Shown: positions 26,946 to 36,173, counted from the stretch's first letter. The stretch: DNA of 64,000 bases from UBA4742 sp963785815 (GCA_963785815.1 CAWAWN010000003.1:806001-870000); one strand, 5' to 3'. Notes: generated by a model not told the origin, from the sequence alone. Numbers and translations: made by a program.

Positions 26946-29168
26946 TCACGACGACGTCGAGGCGGTGACGGCCTGGGTGAGGTCGTAGAGGGTGGTGTTG
27001 CCCAGGGTGACCTTGGTGAAGTGGGACTCGACCCAGGAGGTGATCTGGGATCCGGTCCCGCTCGACGACCCGCCACCGGTGCTGCCGGGGATGAACCAGT
27101 GGATCTTGCCGGCGGCCACGTCGGCCTCGAAGGCAGCCAGCGATGGGGTGGGATCGGTCCCGTTGAAGCCCCCGATGGACATGACCGGCTCGCCCGACGA
27201 GAGTTGGAGGCCGGCGGCCGAGTTGGACCCGACGGTGGCGGCCACCCAGGTGTAGGCCGAGGCGTGGGCCCGGAGGGCCTCGACCACCGCGGTGCTGGTG
27301 GTGCCGGCGTCGAGCAGGCCACCGGCACCGCCACCTCCACCCGGGCGGCCAGCCTGACCGCCCGGGCCACCGAACCTGCCGGCGCCGAACCCGGCCGGGC
27401 CGGTCGCTCTGTTGGCACCTGCGGTGCCGGCCGTCCCCGTTCCGGTCGGGCGGGTGCCGAACCCGCCGCCCGGACCGCGCCCGGCGCCACCGCCCGGGCC
27501 ACCGAAGCCGCCGGCGGCGACGGCCGGTCCGGCCGACGGGATGGAACCGGAGTGGGTGGTGCTGGCCGTCTGGAGCGAGTAGGCCGCCGGGGCGGCCAGC
27601 CCCAGGACCACGGCCGCCGCGGCCAGCCCGAGGCCGAGGTGGCGGGCGCCGGTCCGCAGGACCCGGTCCCAGGGGACCAGCAGCGCCAGCGAGACGGCCA
27701 GGCCGCCGGCCAGCACGAGCGAGCGCAGCCACGGCAGCCAGGTGGGGTTGCGGTCCAGCAGCACCCAGGCCAGGACCGAGGTGGCGGCCAGGGCGAGGGC
27801 CAGCACCGTGCGGGCCAGGGCGTGGGCTCGCCCGCGCCAGCAGGCCACCCCGCCGATCCCGACCAGGGCGCCGATGGCCGGGGCCAGGGCCACCGTGTAG
27901 TAGGGGTGGATGATCCCCTGGGCGAAGCTGAACATCAGGCCGGTGACCACCAGCCAGCCACCCCAGAGCAGCAGTGCGGCCCGAGTGCGATCGGTGCGGG
28001 GGGCGCGGCGCGTCCACCACAGCCCGGCCAGCCCGAACAGCAAGGCGGCCGGGATGAGCCAGGCGATCTGCCCGCCCATCTCGGAGCTGAGCAACCGGGT
28101 CCACCCGGTGGCGCCCCACGCCCCGGCCCGACCGGTGCCGCCGCCGATCACGCTGCCGGTCTCGTTGCCGGTCAGGCGCCCGAAGCCGTTGTAACCGAAG
28201 ATCAGGTTCCACAAGCTGTTGTCCTGCGAGCCGCCGATGTAGGGCCGGTCGGCCGCCGGGATGGCCATGACGGCCACCACCCACCAGCCCGCGGCCACCA
28301 CCAGGGTGCCGGTGGCCACGGCCAGCTGCCAGAGCCGGCGGCGCAGGCGGGGCGCGCCGGCCAACAGGTAGACCACCCAGAAGACCGGCACCACCACGAA
28401 GGCCTGGAGCATCTTGGTGTCGAAGCCCAGCCCGATGCACACCGAGGTGGCCACCAGCCAGCGGGTCCGACCCGACTCGACGGCGCGGACGGTGGCGTAG
28501 GCCGCGGCCACCAGCAGCAGCACCAACAGGGCGTCGGGGTTGTTGAAGCGGAACATGAGCGTGGCCACCGGCGTGAGGGCCAGCACGGCACCGGCCAGCA
28601 GGCCGGCGGTGGGGGAGAACCACCGCCGGACCGTGGCGTAGAGCAGGCCCACGGTGGCCACGCCCTCGATCGCCTGGGGGGCCAGGATGCTCCACGAGCT
28701 GAGCCCGAAGAGGCGCGCCGAGAGCTCCATCACCCACAGCGAGGCGGGAGGCTTGTCCACCGTGATGAAGTTGGCCGCGTCCGAGGACCCGAAGAAGAAC
28801 GCCTTCCAGCTCTTCGTGCCGGCCTGCACGGCTGCGGAGTAGAAGGAGTTGGCCCACCCCGACGAGCCCAGCCCCCACAGGTAGAGCAGGGCGGTGCCGG
28901 CGAGCAGGCCCAGCAACACCGGTCGCACCCAGGCCGGGTCGTCGGGTCGACCGCGCCCGAGGCGACGGGCCCGATTGGTCGAACCTGTCATCCCTGCGAC
29001 CCCGCTGGGCCCGCTGGGCTGACGGGTTGCGGGAGCCGGAGCGAGAGCCGGAGCGGGACCGGGACCGAAGGCAGGAGCGGGTGGCGGCGGGGCGGGCACC
29101 GGGCTGGGCACCGGGTCGGGCCCCGGGTCGGTGGGAACCGGCGAGGCGGGAGGGGGGACGAGGCTCAT
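26946..29168 (-). CDS. ArnT-like GT39 membrane glycosyltransferase
   Basis: 740 residues. A Pro/Ala-rich cytoplasmic tail (about 1-60) is followed by a dozen or so TM helices. The first extracellular loop carries NFITVDKPPASLW, matching the catalytic Asp region of the ArnT/PMT (GT39) fold. A Gly-rich low-complexity loop (about 550-620) precedes a C-terminal soluble domain. It would move a sugar from a polyprenyl-phosphate donor to a lipid or protein outside the membrane. The broken GT8 gene downstream may have been a partner. Acceptor unknown. Confidence 0.9.
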   Translation of the reverse strand: MSLVPPPASPVPTDPGPDPVPSPVPAPPPPAPAFGPGPAPALAPAPATRQPSGPSGVAGMTGSTNRARRLGRGRPDDPAWVRPVLLGLLAGTALLYLWGLGSSGWANSFYSAAVQAGTKSWKAFFFGSSDAANFITVDKPPASLWVMELSARLFGLSSWSILAPQAIEGVATVGLLYATVRRWFSPTAGLLAGAVLALTPVATLMFRFNNPDALLVLLLVAAAYATVRAVESGRTRWLVATSVCIGLGFDTKMLQAFVVVPVFWVVYLLAGAPRLRRRLWQLAVATGTLVVAAGWWVVAVMAIPAADRPYIGGSQDNSLWNLIFGYNGFGRLTGNETGSVIGGGTGRAGAWGATGWTRLLSSEMGGQIAWLIPAALLFGLAGLWWTRRAPRTDRTRAALLLWGGWLVVTGLMFSFAQGIIHPYYTVALAPAIGALVGIGGVACWRGRAHALARTVLALALAATSVLAWVLLDRNPTWLPWLRSLVLAGGLAVSLALLVPWDRVLRTGARHLGLGLAAAAVVLGLAAPAAYSLQTASTTHSGSIPSAGPAVAAGGFGGPGGGAGRGPGGGFGTRPTGTGTAGTAGANRATGPAGFGAGRFGGPGGQAGRPGGGGGAGGLLDAGTTSTAVVEALRAHASAYTWVAATVGSNSAAGLQLSSGEPVMSIGGFNGTDPTPSLAAFEADVAAGKIHWFIPGSTGGGSSSGTGSQITSWVESHFTKVTLGNTTLYDLTQAVTASTSS

Positions 29169-29301
29169 GGCTCCACCCTCGGACCCGCGCCTCAGCCCGG
29201 GCTCAGGGCGCCCTGGGACGGCGGTGGGACTTGGACCCCCGGCACCGGAGCGACGCCCACTTTTGACGAGGTCTTGACCCTCACGTCGCGAACGACCTGG
29301 C

Positions 29302-29307
29302 TACCCT
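29302..29307 (+). promoter_or_regulatory. -10 box of leaderless hypothetical gene
   Basis: TACCCT, 6 nt before GTG 29314. Two TTGAC sequences (29263, 29274) lie upstream, though at 22+ nt spacing. Confidence 0.4.
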
Positions 29308-29313
29308 CAGGTC

Positions 29314-29712
29314 GTGGTCGAGGAGTCGAGCTACGAATCCTCCAGCCAGTTCCTCCGGTGGTGGCCGAAGATCCTCGTCGCCGCGGCCGTGCTCACCATC
29401 GTGTTGGGGGTCGAGCGGTCGCTGGAGTGGGCGGGGCTGTTCGCGGTGTCCGCCTACGTGCACGGTCGCTGGCTGCCCTGGCGCTTCCGGGTCTTCGACG
29501 ACGGCCTGGCCCTGACGTTCGCCTTCGGGCGCCGTCTGTTCGTGCCCAAGCGCAACACCACGGTGCGCATCCAGTACGCCGGCGCCGTGGCGCTGGTCGG
29601 CCGGGCCCGCCGGTTCGGCTACCCGCTGATCGACCAGGTGTTGTACAAGCCCGGCAACACCAAGCGGCTGGCCCTGGCCCTCGACGCCGCCGGCTACGAC
29701 ATCATCGCCTGA
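29314..29712 (+). CDS. small membrane protein, PH-like (hypothetical)
   Basis: 132 residues with one or two hydrophobic helices at about 18-52, followed by a basic beta-rich region (LPWRFRVFDDGLALTFAFGRR) that may be a PH-like domain. GTG start is supported by the -10 box 6 nt upstream. No named family recognised. It lies divergent from the GT39 gene. Confidence 0.6.
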   Translation: MVEESSYESSSQFLRWWPKILVAAAVLTIVLGVERSLEWAGLFAVSAYVHGRWLPWRFRVFDDGLALTFAFGRRLFVPKRNTTVRIQYAGAVALVGRARRFGYPLIDQVLYKPGNTKRLALALDAAGYDIIA

Positions 29713-29824
29713 GGACCGCGCCGTGCGAGCTGCGGCGGGGCGGCCGCCCGGTGGGCGCCGTTCGGACGACTCGACCCGACCGACCCTCCGGGGCCGGGAC
29801 CGTCCGCTAGAACGGAGGCCGGCC

Positions 29825-30292
29825 ATGACCGACATCGCCCGACCTCCGGGTCCGCCTGCTCGACCCGGGTCCCGGCGCCCGTCCCTGCGGCTGGGAGCCG
29901 CGGCGGCCGTGCTCGTGCTCCTGGGCGCCGTCGCGCTGGCGGCCTGTGCGCCCGACACGCCCGCCAGCACCACCACGACCCGACCCCGGACCTCGGCCAG
30001 CCTCGAGATCGTGTCGCCCACCCCGAACCAGTCCACCGGTGCGGCCGTCGACCTCAAGCTGGCCCTGCACGGCGCCACCGTGGTGTCGCCCAGCCAGGTC
30101 TCCGGCATCGATCCGACCGAAGGCCACATCCACGTGTCGGTGGACGGCAAGCTGGTGAGCATGACCTACGGCCTCAGCCAGGAGCTGCACCTCACGCCGG
30201 GGACCCACACGGTCCAGGCCGAGTTCGTGGCCTCCGACCACCGACCGTTCGCCAACCGCGTGGTGGCCGCCGTGGTGTTCCAGGTCGGATGA
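29825..30292 (+). CDS. small lipoprotein, DUF4399-like (hypothetical)
   Basis: 155-residue lipoprotein: basic N-terminus, hydrophobic core and lipobox LAAC near residue 40. After a Thr-rich linker comes a single beta-sandwich domain whose EGHIHVSVDGKLV and HLTPGTHTVQAEFVASDH segments recall DUF4399/CopC-like domains; the histidines could bind metal. ATG 29825 with GGAGG upstream; its stop overlaps the CPBP start (ATGA). First gene of a four-gene operon. Confidence 0.65.
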   Translation: MTDIARPPGPPARPGSRRPSLRLGAAAAVLVLLGAVALAACAPDTPASTTTTRPRTSASLEIVSPTPNQSTGAAVDLKLALHGATVVSPSQVSGIDPTEGHIHVSVDGKLVSMTYGLSQELHLTPGTHTVQAEFVASDHRPFANRVVAAVVFQVG

Positions 30293-30906
30293 CGGCCGTC
30301 GCCCCGCCACCGGCGGCCGCGCGGGAGTCGGAGACCCGCACCCGGCCGACCAGCCTGGTGGCCCATCCGCGGGCCGCCGCCGCGGTGGTGGTGGGGGGGT
30401 GCGTGCTGCTCGAGGCCCGGGGTCTGCTGGTGGCCGGCCCGGTCGACCCGACCCTCGCCCTGGTGGCGCTGTTCGTCGGGCTGGCCGCCATCAGCCTGGC
30501 CTGGCCCATCGCCGACGACCCGGACCTCACGCCCCGCCTGCGCCGTTCCACGGCCGTGGGCCTCGCCGGGATCGCCGCCTTCGGCATCGGCCGGGTGGTC
30601 GGGGGTGGCCACGCGCCCCTGGCTCCCACCCTGGCCATGGTGGCGGCCAACAGCCTGGCCGCCGTGGCCGAGGAGGCGTTCTTCCGCCGGCTGTGCTTCG
30701 CCCTGCTGCTGCCCGCCGGAGCCGTGTGGGCTGTGGTGGGCTCGGCCGTGCTGTTCGCCGCCGTCCACCTCACCACCTACGGTGTGTGGGTGCTGCCCCT
30801 CGACCTGGCCGCCGGGCTGATCTTCGGTTGGCAGCGACTGACCAGCGGGTCGTGGCGGGTGCCGGCCGTGACCCATGTGGTCGTCAACCTGTTGGTGCTG
30901 TGGTGA
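30289..30906 (+). CDS. CPBP family intramembrane metalloprotease
   Basis: 205 residues with about six TM helices. The conserved motifs EEAFFRR (general base Glu-Glu), the HLTTYG histidine and the C-terminal HVVVN histidine/asparagine mark the CAAX-protease/bacteriocin-processing (Abi) family. Start overlaps the lipoprotein stop and its stop overlaps the next start. It may process a membrane peptide; target unknown. Confidence 0.9.
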   Translation: MTAVAPPPAAARESETRTRPTSLVAHPRAAAAVVVGGCVLLEARGLLVAGPVDPTLALVALFVGLAAISLAWPIADDPDLTPRLRRSTAVGLAGIAAFGIGRVVGGGHAPLAPTLAMVAANSLAAVAEEAFFRRLCFALLLPAGAVWAVVGSAVLFAAVHLTTYGVWVLPLDLAAGLIFGWQRLTSGSWRVPAVTHVVVNLLVLW

Positions 30907-32207
30907 CCGGGCGCCGGCGCGGGCGGGGGCCCGCATCCGGGTGGCGGCGGGGGTGGGCGGTGCTGGTGGTCGCCGGACTGGTGGCGGCCGCCTGCAGCCC
31001 GGGTGGCGGCTCGTCGGCGGCCGCCTCGGCCACCACCGTGCGCATCGGGGCTCTCTATCCCCTGGCTGGTTCGCAAGGGTTGCAGGGCACCCAGGAGGAG
31101 CGCGGGGTGGCCCTGGCCGCGCAGTGGGCCAACGAGCACCACGTGCTGGGGGCCAAGCACATCCAGCTGGTGGTGACCCCGGCCGACGCCGCGTCGGCCG
31201 TGCCCGGAGACATGGCCCAGCTGCACCACGAGGGGATCGACCTGGTGGTGGGCAGCCACGCCAGCGCCATCTCCCAGGCGGCGGCGTCGGTGGCCTCGAC
31301 CCAGCACCAGGTGCTGTGGGAGACCGGCGCGGTGGGCGAGACCCTGCCGGGCACCAGCGGGGGTCGGTCCTTCTTCCGGATGGCACCCATGGGCTCGAAC
31401 CTGGGCTCCAGCGCCATCGACTTCATCGCCGCCGAGGTGGCCCCCCACCTGGGCGTCACCCGACCGCTGCGCTACGCGGTGGCCTACGTCGACGACCCGT
31501 ACGGGCGTGAGGTGGCCGGCGGCGCCGTGGCCGAGGTGCACAAGCTCGGCAAGGACCTGGTGGGGAGCTTCGCCTACGACGCCGCCACCGTCGACTACGA
31601 CCAGCTCGCCGCTCGGATCGCGGCCGTGCACCCCGACGTGCTCTACGTCTCGGCCTACATCCCTGACGGGGTCGCGCTGCGCCGGGCGCTGGTGGCCGAC
31701 CACGTGCCCCTGCTGGCCAACATCGGCACGTCGTCGAGCTACTGCATGTTGCAGTTCGGACAGCCGCTGGGGGCCGACGCGGTGGGGCTGTTCGCCTCGG
31801 ACAAGCCCGACGGGGACGACGTGAACCCGGCCGCCCTCAACACCGAGGGCCGGGCTGCCCTGTCGTGGGTGACCCGGCAGTACCGGAACCGCTACCACGA
31901 GGACATGCCCGCCCCCGCGCTGTCGGGGTTCTCGGCCGCCTACGCCCTGTTCGTGCACGTGCTGCCCGCGGCCCACGGCGTGTCGCCGGCTGCGGTGGCC
32001 CACGCCGCGCTGGCCGTCCACCTGTCCCCGGGCACCCTGGCCAACGGCAGCGGCATGGACCTGATCCCGCCCGGCCAGCTCGACGCGGGCGACAACCGGG
32101 CCGCCACCAGCGTCATCTGGGAGTGGGTGGCACCCGGTCGACGGGCGGTGGTGTGGCCGCCGGCCTTCGCCACCCACCCCCTCCAGGTGCTGCCCCTTGC
32201 CCAGTGA
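30903..32207 (+). CDS. branched-chain-type ABC substrate-binding lipoprotein, orphan
   Basis: 434 residues with lipobox AAAC after a short signal, then a type I periplasmic-binding fold of the LivK/Peripla_BP_6 kind (VRIGALYPLAGSQG, DDPYGREVAGG, FSAAYALFVHVL). GTG start in GTGA overlap with the CPBP gene. No permease or ATPase gene adjoins it, unlike the binding protein at 50644, so it may serve a distant transporter or act as a sensor. Ligand unknown. Confidence 0.88.
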   Translation: MTGRRRGRGPASGWRRGWAVLVVAGLVAAACSPGGGSSAAASATTVRIGALYPLAGSQGLQGTQEERGVALAAQWANEHHVLGAKHIQLVVTPADAASAVPGDMAQLHHEGIDLVVGSHASAISQAAASVASTQHQVLWETGAVGETLPGTSGGRSFFRMAPMGSNLGSSAIDFIAAEVAPHLGVTRPLRYAVAYVDDPYGREVAGGAVAEVHKLGKDLVGSFAYDAATVDYDQLAARIAAVHPDVLYVSAYIPDGVALRRALVADHVPLLANIGTSSSYCMLQFGQPLGADAVGLFASDKPDGDDVNPAALNTEGRAALSWVTRQYRNRYHEDMPAPALSGFSAAYALFVHVLPAAHGVSPAAVAHAALAVHLSPGTLANGSGMDLIPPGQLDAGDNRAATSVIWEWVAPGRRAVVWPPAFATHPLQVLPLAQ

Positions 32208-33009
32208 GGCGGCGCCGCCCAGGTCGGCGAGGAGCAGGTGGTGGGTCGCCCTCGCCGGCGGGGCCCTGGCCCTGGCCTACGTGGTCACGGTGGGCGTCAC
32301 CGTGGGGTTGCACCCCGGTCGGGTGCGGCCGCTCTACGAGGGGTTCAGCCCACCAGCCACCTACCACTGGGTGAACCCACCCACGCTGTTCGAGCACAAC
32401 AACCAGAAGCCGACCGTCACCCATGCCACGGTGAAGCTCGGCCCGGACGGCAGCCTGGCCACCGGCATCCAGACCGATGACGCCCAGCTGGTGCTCGGGA
32501 TGGCGGCAGGAGCCGTTCCCCGCCACGGGTCGGACACGTCGGTGGCGGTCACCATCACCCCCCTGGACCCGGCCACGTTGGCGCCGTTGCCCAGCCCGAA
32601 CCGAGCCAACGGCAACGCCTACCAGGTGGCGATGGTGTACCGGCCGTCGGGGGTGGCGGTGACCCGCCTGGCCGCGGCCGGCGCCTCCATGGTCCTCATC
32701 GTGCCGGAGGTCGGCCACGTGCTGTTCGTGGACGCGCCGAGCGGGACGCCACCCGGCAGCTCCGCCGGCCACGGTCCCTGGATCTCGGTACCGGCCCACC
32801 CGATCCCGCCCACGGACCTGACGCTCGGGGCCACCATGCGAGTGCCGGGCTACTACCTGGCCGGCACCACGCTGCCGCCGCTGGCCTTCGGCGGTGGGTC
32901 GTCCACCCCGGTGGTGGCCGTCAGCGCCGCGGTCGGCGTGCTGGCGGTGGTGGTGATCGGTGGCGCCTTCCTGCTCATCCGGCGCCGCCGTCGTCGAGCG
33001 GCGACCTGA
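32197..33009 (+). CDS. two-TM exported-domain protein (hypothetical)
   Basis: 270 residues; TM helices at about 14-37 and 238-260 flank an extracellular beta-rich domain, and the protein ends in a cytoplasmic Arg cluster. TTG start at 32197 overlaps the binding-protein stop by 11 bp. No family recognised. Its 3' end overlaps the 3' end of the opposite ctaG gene by 35 bp. Probably works with the binding protein it is coupled to. Confidence 0.6.
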   Translation: MPSEAAPPRSARSRWWVALAGGALALAYVVTVGVTVGLHPGRVRPLYEGFSPPATYHWVNPPTLFEHNNQKPTVTHATVKLGPDGSLATGIQTDDAQLVLGMAAGAVPRHGSDTSVAVTITPLDPATLAPLPSPNRANGNAYQVAMVYRPSGVAVTRLAAAGASMVLIVPEVGHVLFVDAPSGTPPGSSAGHGPWISVPAHPIPPTDLTLGATMRVPGYYLAGTTLPPLAFGGGSSTPVVAVSAAVGVLAVVVIGGAFLLIRRRRRRAAT

Positions 33010-33991
33010 ACGAACCGTTCAGCGATCCCTTCGCCGAACCGTTCGTCGAGGCCGTCGTGACCCCGACGGCCTCGGGAGTCGCCGTGGTGGCCGTGGTCCC
33101 GTCAGCCCGCAGCCACAGGCCGGTGGCGGTGTCGTACACGTCGTGGCGGCGCCGGTCCTCGCTGTCGTCGGTGGCCCGGATGAAGATCACCCCGATGAGG
33201 GTCCACACCACCGGCGTGCAGCCCATCGCCATCATGGCCCCGGCCAGCTGCTGGTCGCTGATGGCGGACCACGTCCCGATGCGGGGGGCCAGCTCGTAGA
33301 CCCGGTACACCGGTAGGCCGGAGAAGGTGATGAGCGAGCCCGGCAGCATGGGGAACAGCTGGAAGGCCAGGAACAGGTACACGCAGGTGTAGATGGGCGA
33401 GGCGATGCGATCGGTGCGGCGCGGGCTGGCCACCGGCAGCCAGGCCACGATCGCCGAGGCCATCCACGCCAGGTCGAGAACGAAGGACCCGAGCTGGCTG
33501 GCCCGAAGCGTGTCCACCACCGGGGGCAGGTGGGTCAGCACCAGCACGGCGTTGATCTGCAGCCCGGCGATCCACGGGGTGGCCAGCGCGGCCACCGCTC
33601 CGGCGGTGCGGGTGCGCTCGAGGATGGCCTCGAACATCCAGCGCGGCGTCCCCACCAGCAGCAGCGGGGCGGCGCCGAAGGTGTAGAGCATGTAGATGAC
33701 GACGTGGGCGCTGAGCAGGTAGGCGCCGCCCAGGGTGGCCAGGGGCCAGTCGCTGGCCACCCAGAACAGCACGACGCCCGACCCGAACCACACCGCGGCC
33801 CACCGGTCGCGTCGGGTGAGGCCGACCCGGCGGCTCCGGCGGCGCAGGGCCAACGCATAGGTGCCCGCCAGCACCGCGGTCATGAGCCAGCCGCCCAGGT
33901 AGACGCGGGGGGTCCAGCTCCAGGGCACCTTGAGGGTGTGGCACCAGAACGAGAGCGCCAGCACCGCGCCCGAGCCGTTCAGCGGGCGCAC
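32975..33991 (-). CDS. ctaG: cytochrome c oxidase assembly protein, CtaG (caa3) family
   Basis: 338-residue polytopic membrane protein. Segments WTPRVYLGGW, FWVASDWPLATLGGAYLLSAH, FGAAPLLLVGTPRWM and FSGLPVYRVYELAPR are characteristic of caa3_CtaG proteins, which help insert copper into cytochrome oxidase. The frame extends to 34111 but overlaps the SCO gene; GTG 33991, 4 bp after the SCO stop, is the sensible start. With SCO it forms a copper-centre assembly pair. The tail (about 40 residues) is low-complexity. Confidence 0.9.
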   Translation of the reverse strand: MRPLNGSGAVLALSFWCHTLKVPWSWTPRVYLGGWLMTAVLAGTYALALRRRSRRVGLTRRDRWAAVWFGSGVVLFWVASDWPLATLGGAYLLSAHVVIYMLYTFGAAPLLLVGTPRWMFEAILERTRTAGAVAALATPWIAGLQINAVLVLTHLPPVVDTLRASQLGSFVLDLAWMASAIVAWLPVASPRRTDRIASPIYTCVYLFLAFQLFPMLPGSLITFSGLPVYRVYELAPRIGTWSAISDQQLAGAMMAMGCTPVVWTLIGVIFIRATDDSEDRRRHDVYDTATGLWLRADGTTATTATPEAVGVTTASTNGSAKGSLNGSFRSPLDDGGAG

Positions 33992-33995
33992 GGGG

Positions 33996-34625
33996 TCACG
34001 ACGTGGGTGCGGCGGTCCGGTTCCACGCCTTGACCCCGAGGATCTGGGGGATGTCGTGGACCCAGTCGCTCTGGGTGGTGCCGAACGGGTAGGACAGGTG
34101 CTGGAGCCCATCGGGGGTGTAGGCCAGCACCGAGGCAGCGTGGCCCACCTGGTAGTTGCCGTCCTTGTCGGGCTTGTCGGCGATGGCCACCGAGACCCCG
34201 GCGGCCTTCTGGGCCGCGGCCAGCTGGGCCGGGGTGCCGGTCAGCCCCACGAACGAGCCGCTGAAGTTGCCCAGCCACTTGTGCAGCACGGCCGGGGTGT
34301 CGCGGCTCGGATCGGTCGTGACGAACACGACGGTCACGGGCTTGTCGGGCAGGTCGGCCAGCGCCCCGGAGATGGTGTCCATGGTGATGGGGCAGAAGTC
34401 GGGGCAGTGGGTGTAGCCGAAGTAGAGCAGCGTGAGCTGGCCCTTGGTGCGCTGGTCGAAGTCGTAGGGGTGCCCGGTGTCGTCGGTGAGGGTGAACTCG
34501 GGTTTGTGGAAGGCGGGGGTGTCGAGCGTGCCCTGCCAGGTGGTGGGGGACGAGCGGTTGACCATGGCCGCCACCGCGGTGCCGCCCAGCAGCAGCAGGG
34601 CGACGACGCCGATGGCCACGTACAC
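33996..34625 (-). CDS. sco: SCO1/SenC family copper chaperone
   Basis: 209-residue membrane-anchored thioredoxin-fold protein. The copper ligands CPDFC (CxxxC) and the distal His in VGHAASV are present; FTLTDDTGHPYDF and LLYFGYTHC are family signatures. It delivers Cu to the CuA site of cytochrome oxidase. The annotated GTG 34625 lies right at the TM helix; in-frame codons upstream encode a basic ARSRRS segment that would suit an inner-face N-terminus, but no ATG/GTG was found there, so the start is uncertain. Confidence 0.9.
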   Translation of the reverse strand: MYVAIGVVALLLLGGTAVAAMVNRSSPTTWQGTLDTPAFHKPEFTLTDDTGHPYDFDQRTKGQLTLLYFGYTHCPDFCPITMDTISGALADLPDKPVTVVFVTTDPSRDTPAVLHKWLGNFSGSFVGLTGTPAQLAAAQKAAGVSVAIADKPDKDGNYQVGHAASVLAYTPDGLQHLSYPFGTTQSDWVHDIPQILGVKAWNRTAAPTS

Positions 34626-34765
34626 CGATCGGCGGGATCGGGCGGTAGCGGGCGGTGGGCCGGGCGGTGGGCCGGCGGCCGGTTCGGCCAGAGCGTTCGG
34701 GGCGATGTGCCATTGTCGCCAGCCCGGACGGCGGTCGCCAGTCGCGGCGCCCCGCCCCCACCAGC

Positions 34766-34815
34766 AAATTGGGCATCTTTGGCTGTGGCGTCTCGCGCAT
34801 CTCTCCGCCCAGTTT
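34766..34815 (+). repeat. dispersed palindromic element, copy C
   Basis: Starts AAATTGGGCATCTTTGGCTG, has TCTCGCGCATCTCTCC in the middle and ends GCCCAGTTT plus CC; the outer 8-9 bases pair (AAATTGGGC/GCCCAGTTT, one G-U-type mismatch). It fills the gap between the SCO start and the thioesterase stop, both on the minus strand. Confidence 0.8.
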
Positions 34816-34839
34816 CCGATGACACCGTCCCCGCCCGGG

Positions 34840-35700
34840 CTAGTGAGCGTTGAAGGCGAAGAAGAAGACCTGGGTGGCGTAGGCCACCAGGTGGTGGTCG
34901 GTCGGGTCCCACAGGGCCATGTCGACCGAGGCGTACCCGTCGCCGGCGTGGCGGGCCCGGTTGTGGGCCAGGAGCCAGCCCGGTCGGGCCGGCTCGAACA
35001 GGTGGATGCTGAAGTCGGCGCTGGGCCCGAACCACTCCTCCTGTCCCACCTTCTGGGCCACCGCGCCGGGCATGGTGTCGCACAGGACGACGGCGGCCAG
35101 CGGGTCGAGGCGGCCGTCGTCGCACAGCGGCGGGTCGTCCAGTCGGTACCAGTAGACGAGCTCGGCCGGGCCGTCCTCGAACGGCTCCCACGGGGCTCGG
35201 CCCCGGGCCGGGCGGGTCTCGATCACCTCCTGCCAGAACGGCAGGGGGTCGAAGGCGAACTCGAAGTCGATGTCGTCGGGCACGGGGTCACGGTAGGAGC
35301 GCAGCCCGTCGGGGCCCTCGACCTCGGGCGGCTCCAGCTCGGTGAACTCGAAGCCGCGGCGCGACGCCCCGAACACGGCCACCCCGGTCAGGCCGGCGTC
35401 GGCACCCGGGCTGGTCACGGTGGCCTGGAGCTGCGACATGGACCGGCCGCGTCGCAGGACGGTCACCTCGATCTCGACCGGCCCCAGGGCCACCTGGCCG
35501 GCGAACACGGAGGTGAGGGAGCGGAGGCGCTGCTCGGGGACGTCGAGGTGGGCGGCCATGGCCCGGGCGGCCAGCACGGCCACGGCCCCGCCTTGGGGGA
35601 CGACCACCAGCATCCATCGAGGCGCCAGCTCGGCGGTGAAGTGGCCGGGCCGGCCGGGCGCGGCGGTCACCTCGAGGTCGGCCCACCCGGTTGCACCCAT
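34840..35700 (-). CDS. TesB-like acyl-CoA thioesterase family protein
   Basis: 286 residues forming a double hotdog fold. PRWMLVVVPQGGAVAVLAARAM, TSVFAGQV and the C-terminal ASVDMALWDPTDHHLVAYATQVF block are family hallmarks of actinobacterial TesB-like proteins. It would hydrolyse acyl-CoAs. TAGCGT lies 8 nt before ATG 35700, so the leader is at most a few bases. Acyl specificity unknown. Confidence 0.88.
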   Translation of the reverse strand: MGATGWADLEVTAAPGRPGHFTAELAPRWMLVVVPQGGAVAVLAARAMAAHLDVPEQRLRSLTSVFAGQVALGPVEIEVTVLRRGRSMSQLQATVTSPGADAGLTGVAVFGASRRGFEFTELEPPEVEGPDGLRSYRDPVPDDIDFEFAFDPLPFWQEVIETRPARGRAPWEPFEDGPAELVYWYRLDDPPLCDDGRLDPLAAVVLCDTMPGAVAQKVGQEEWFGPSADFSIHLFEPARPGWLLAHNRARHAGDGYASVDMALWDPTDHHLVAYATQVFFFAFNAH

Positions 35701-35761
35701 GGATGCCGACGCTAGCGGTGACCCCGTCGGGGTCCGAACGGGTTTCGTCGGCCCTCTCGGG

Positions 35762-35811
35762 AAACCGGGGGGAGAAATGCGCGAAAGGCGCGAGCAGAAG
35801 ATGCCCAGTTT
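35762..35811 (-). repeat. dispersed palindromic element, copy D
   Basis: Minus-strand reading starts AAACTGGGCATCTTCTGCTC, contains TTTCGCGCATTTCTCC and ends GGTTT. Lies between divergent genes. As at copy B, a G-rich tract and TAGGTT (35823-35828) follow on the plus strand, upstream of the next gene. Confidence 0.8.
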
Positions 35812-35861
35812 GCTGGGGGAGGTAGGTTCGGCGGTGAGATCCCCGAGCTCTGGAGCCCCCC

Positions 35862-36173
35862 GTGTACATCGTCCACAACCGCATCGACGTGCCGGCCGAC
35901 GAGGCCGAGGCGTTCGAGCAGGCCTTCACCACCAGCATGCGCACCACCCTCGACGGGGTGCCGGGCCTGACCCGCACCACGCTGTTGAAGCCCACCAAGG
36001 AAGGCCAGCCCTGGGTCTCCACCATGGAGTTCGCCACCAAGGACGACTTCATGGCCTGGCTGGGATCCGACTCGTTCAAGGCGGCCCACGCCAACGTCAA
36101 GGCGCCGGGCATGCAGGCGCCGGCCGGCATCGAGGCCTTCGATGTGGTGTCCGACGTCGATCCGACTGCCTGA
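35862..36173 (+). CDS. antibiotic biosynthesis monooxygenase (ABM) family protein
   Basis: 103-residue ferredoxin-like (alpha+beta) barrel protein. MYIVHNRIDVPADEAEAFEQ and VPGLTRTTLLKP match the ABM/haem-degrading IsdG-like family. Members are cofactor-free quinone-forming oxygenases or haem oxygenases; the Asn/His/Trp haem-degradation set is not obvious here. GTG 35862 after CTGGAG; the probable -10 TAGGTT gives a leader of about 27 nt. Confidence 0.88.
   Translation: MYIVHNRIDVPADEAEAFEQAFTTSMRTTLDGVPGLTRTTLLKPTKEGQPWVSTMEFATKDDFMAWLGSDSFKAAHANVKAPGMQAPAGIEAFDVVSDVDPTA

Noticed and set aside
27021..29810. 929-codon plus-strand ORF
   Set aside because: Runs antisense to the GT39 membrane protein; composition (Gly/Gln/His/Arg) is not protein-like and it breaks across two genes.
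33992..34111. Longer CtaG start
   Set aside because: Would overlap the SCO gene by more than 100 bp and encodes non-membrane, Ser/Arg-rich sequence; GTG 33991 fits family and spacing.
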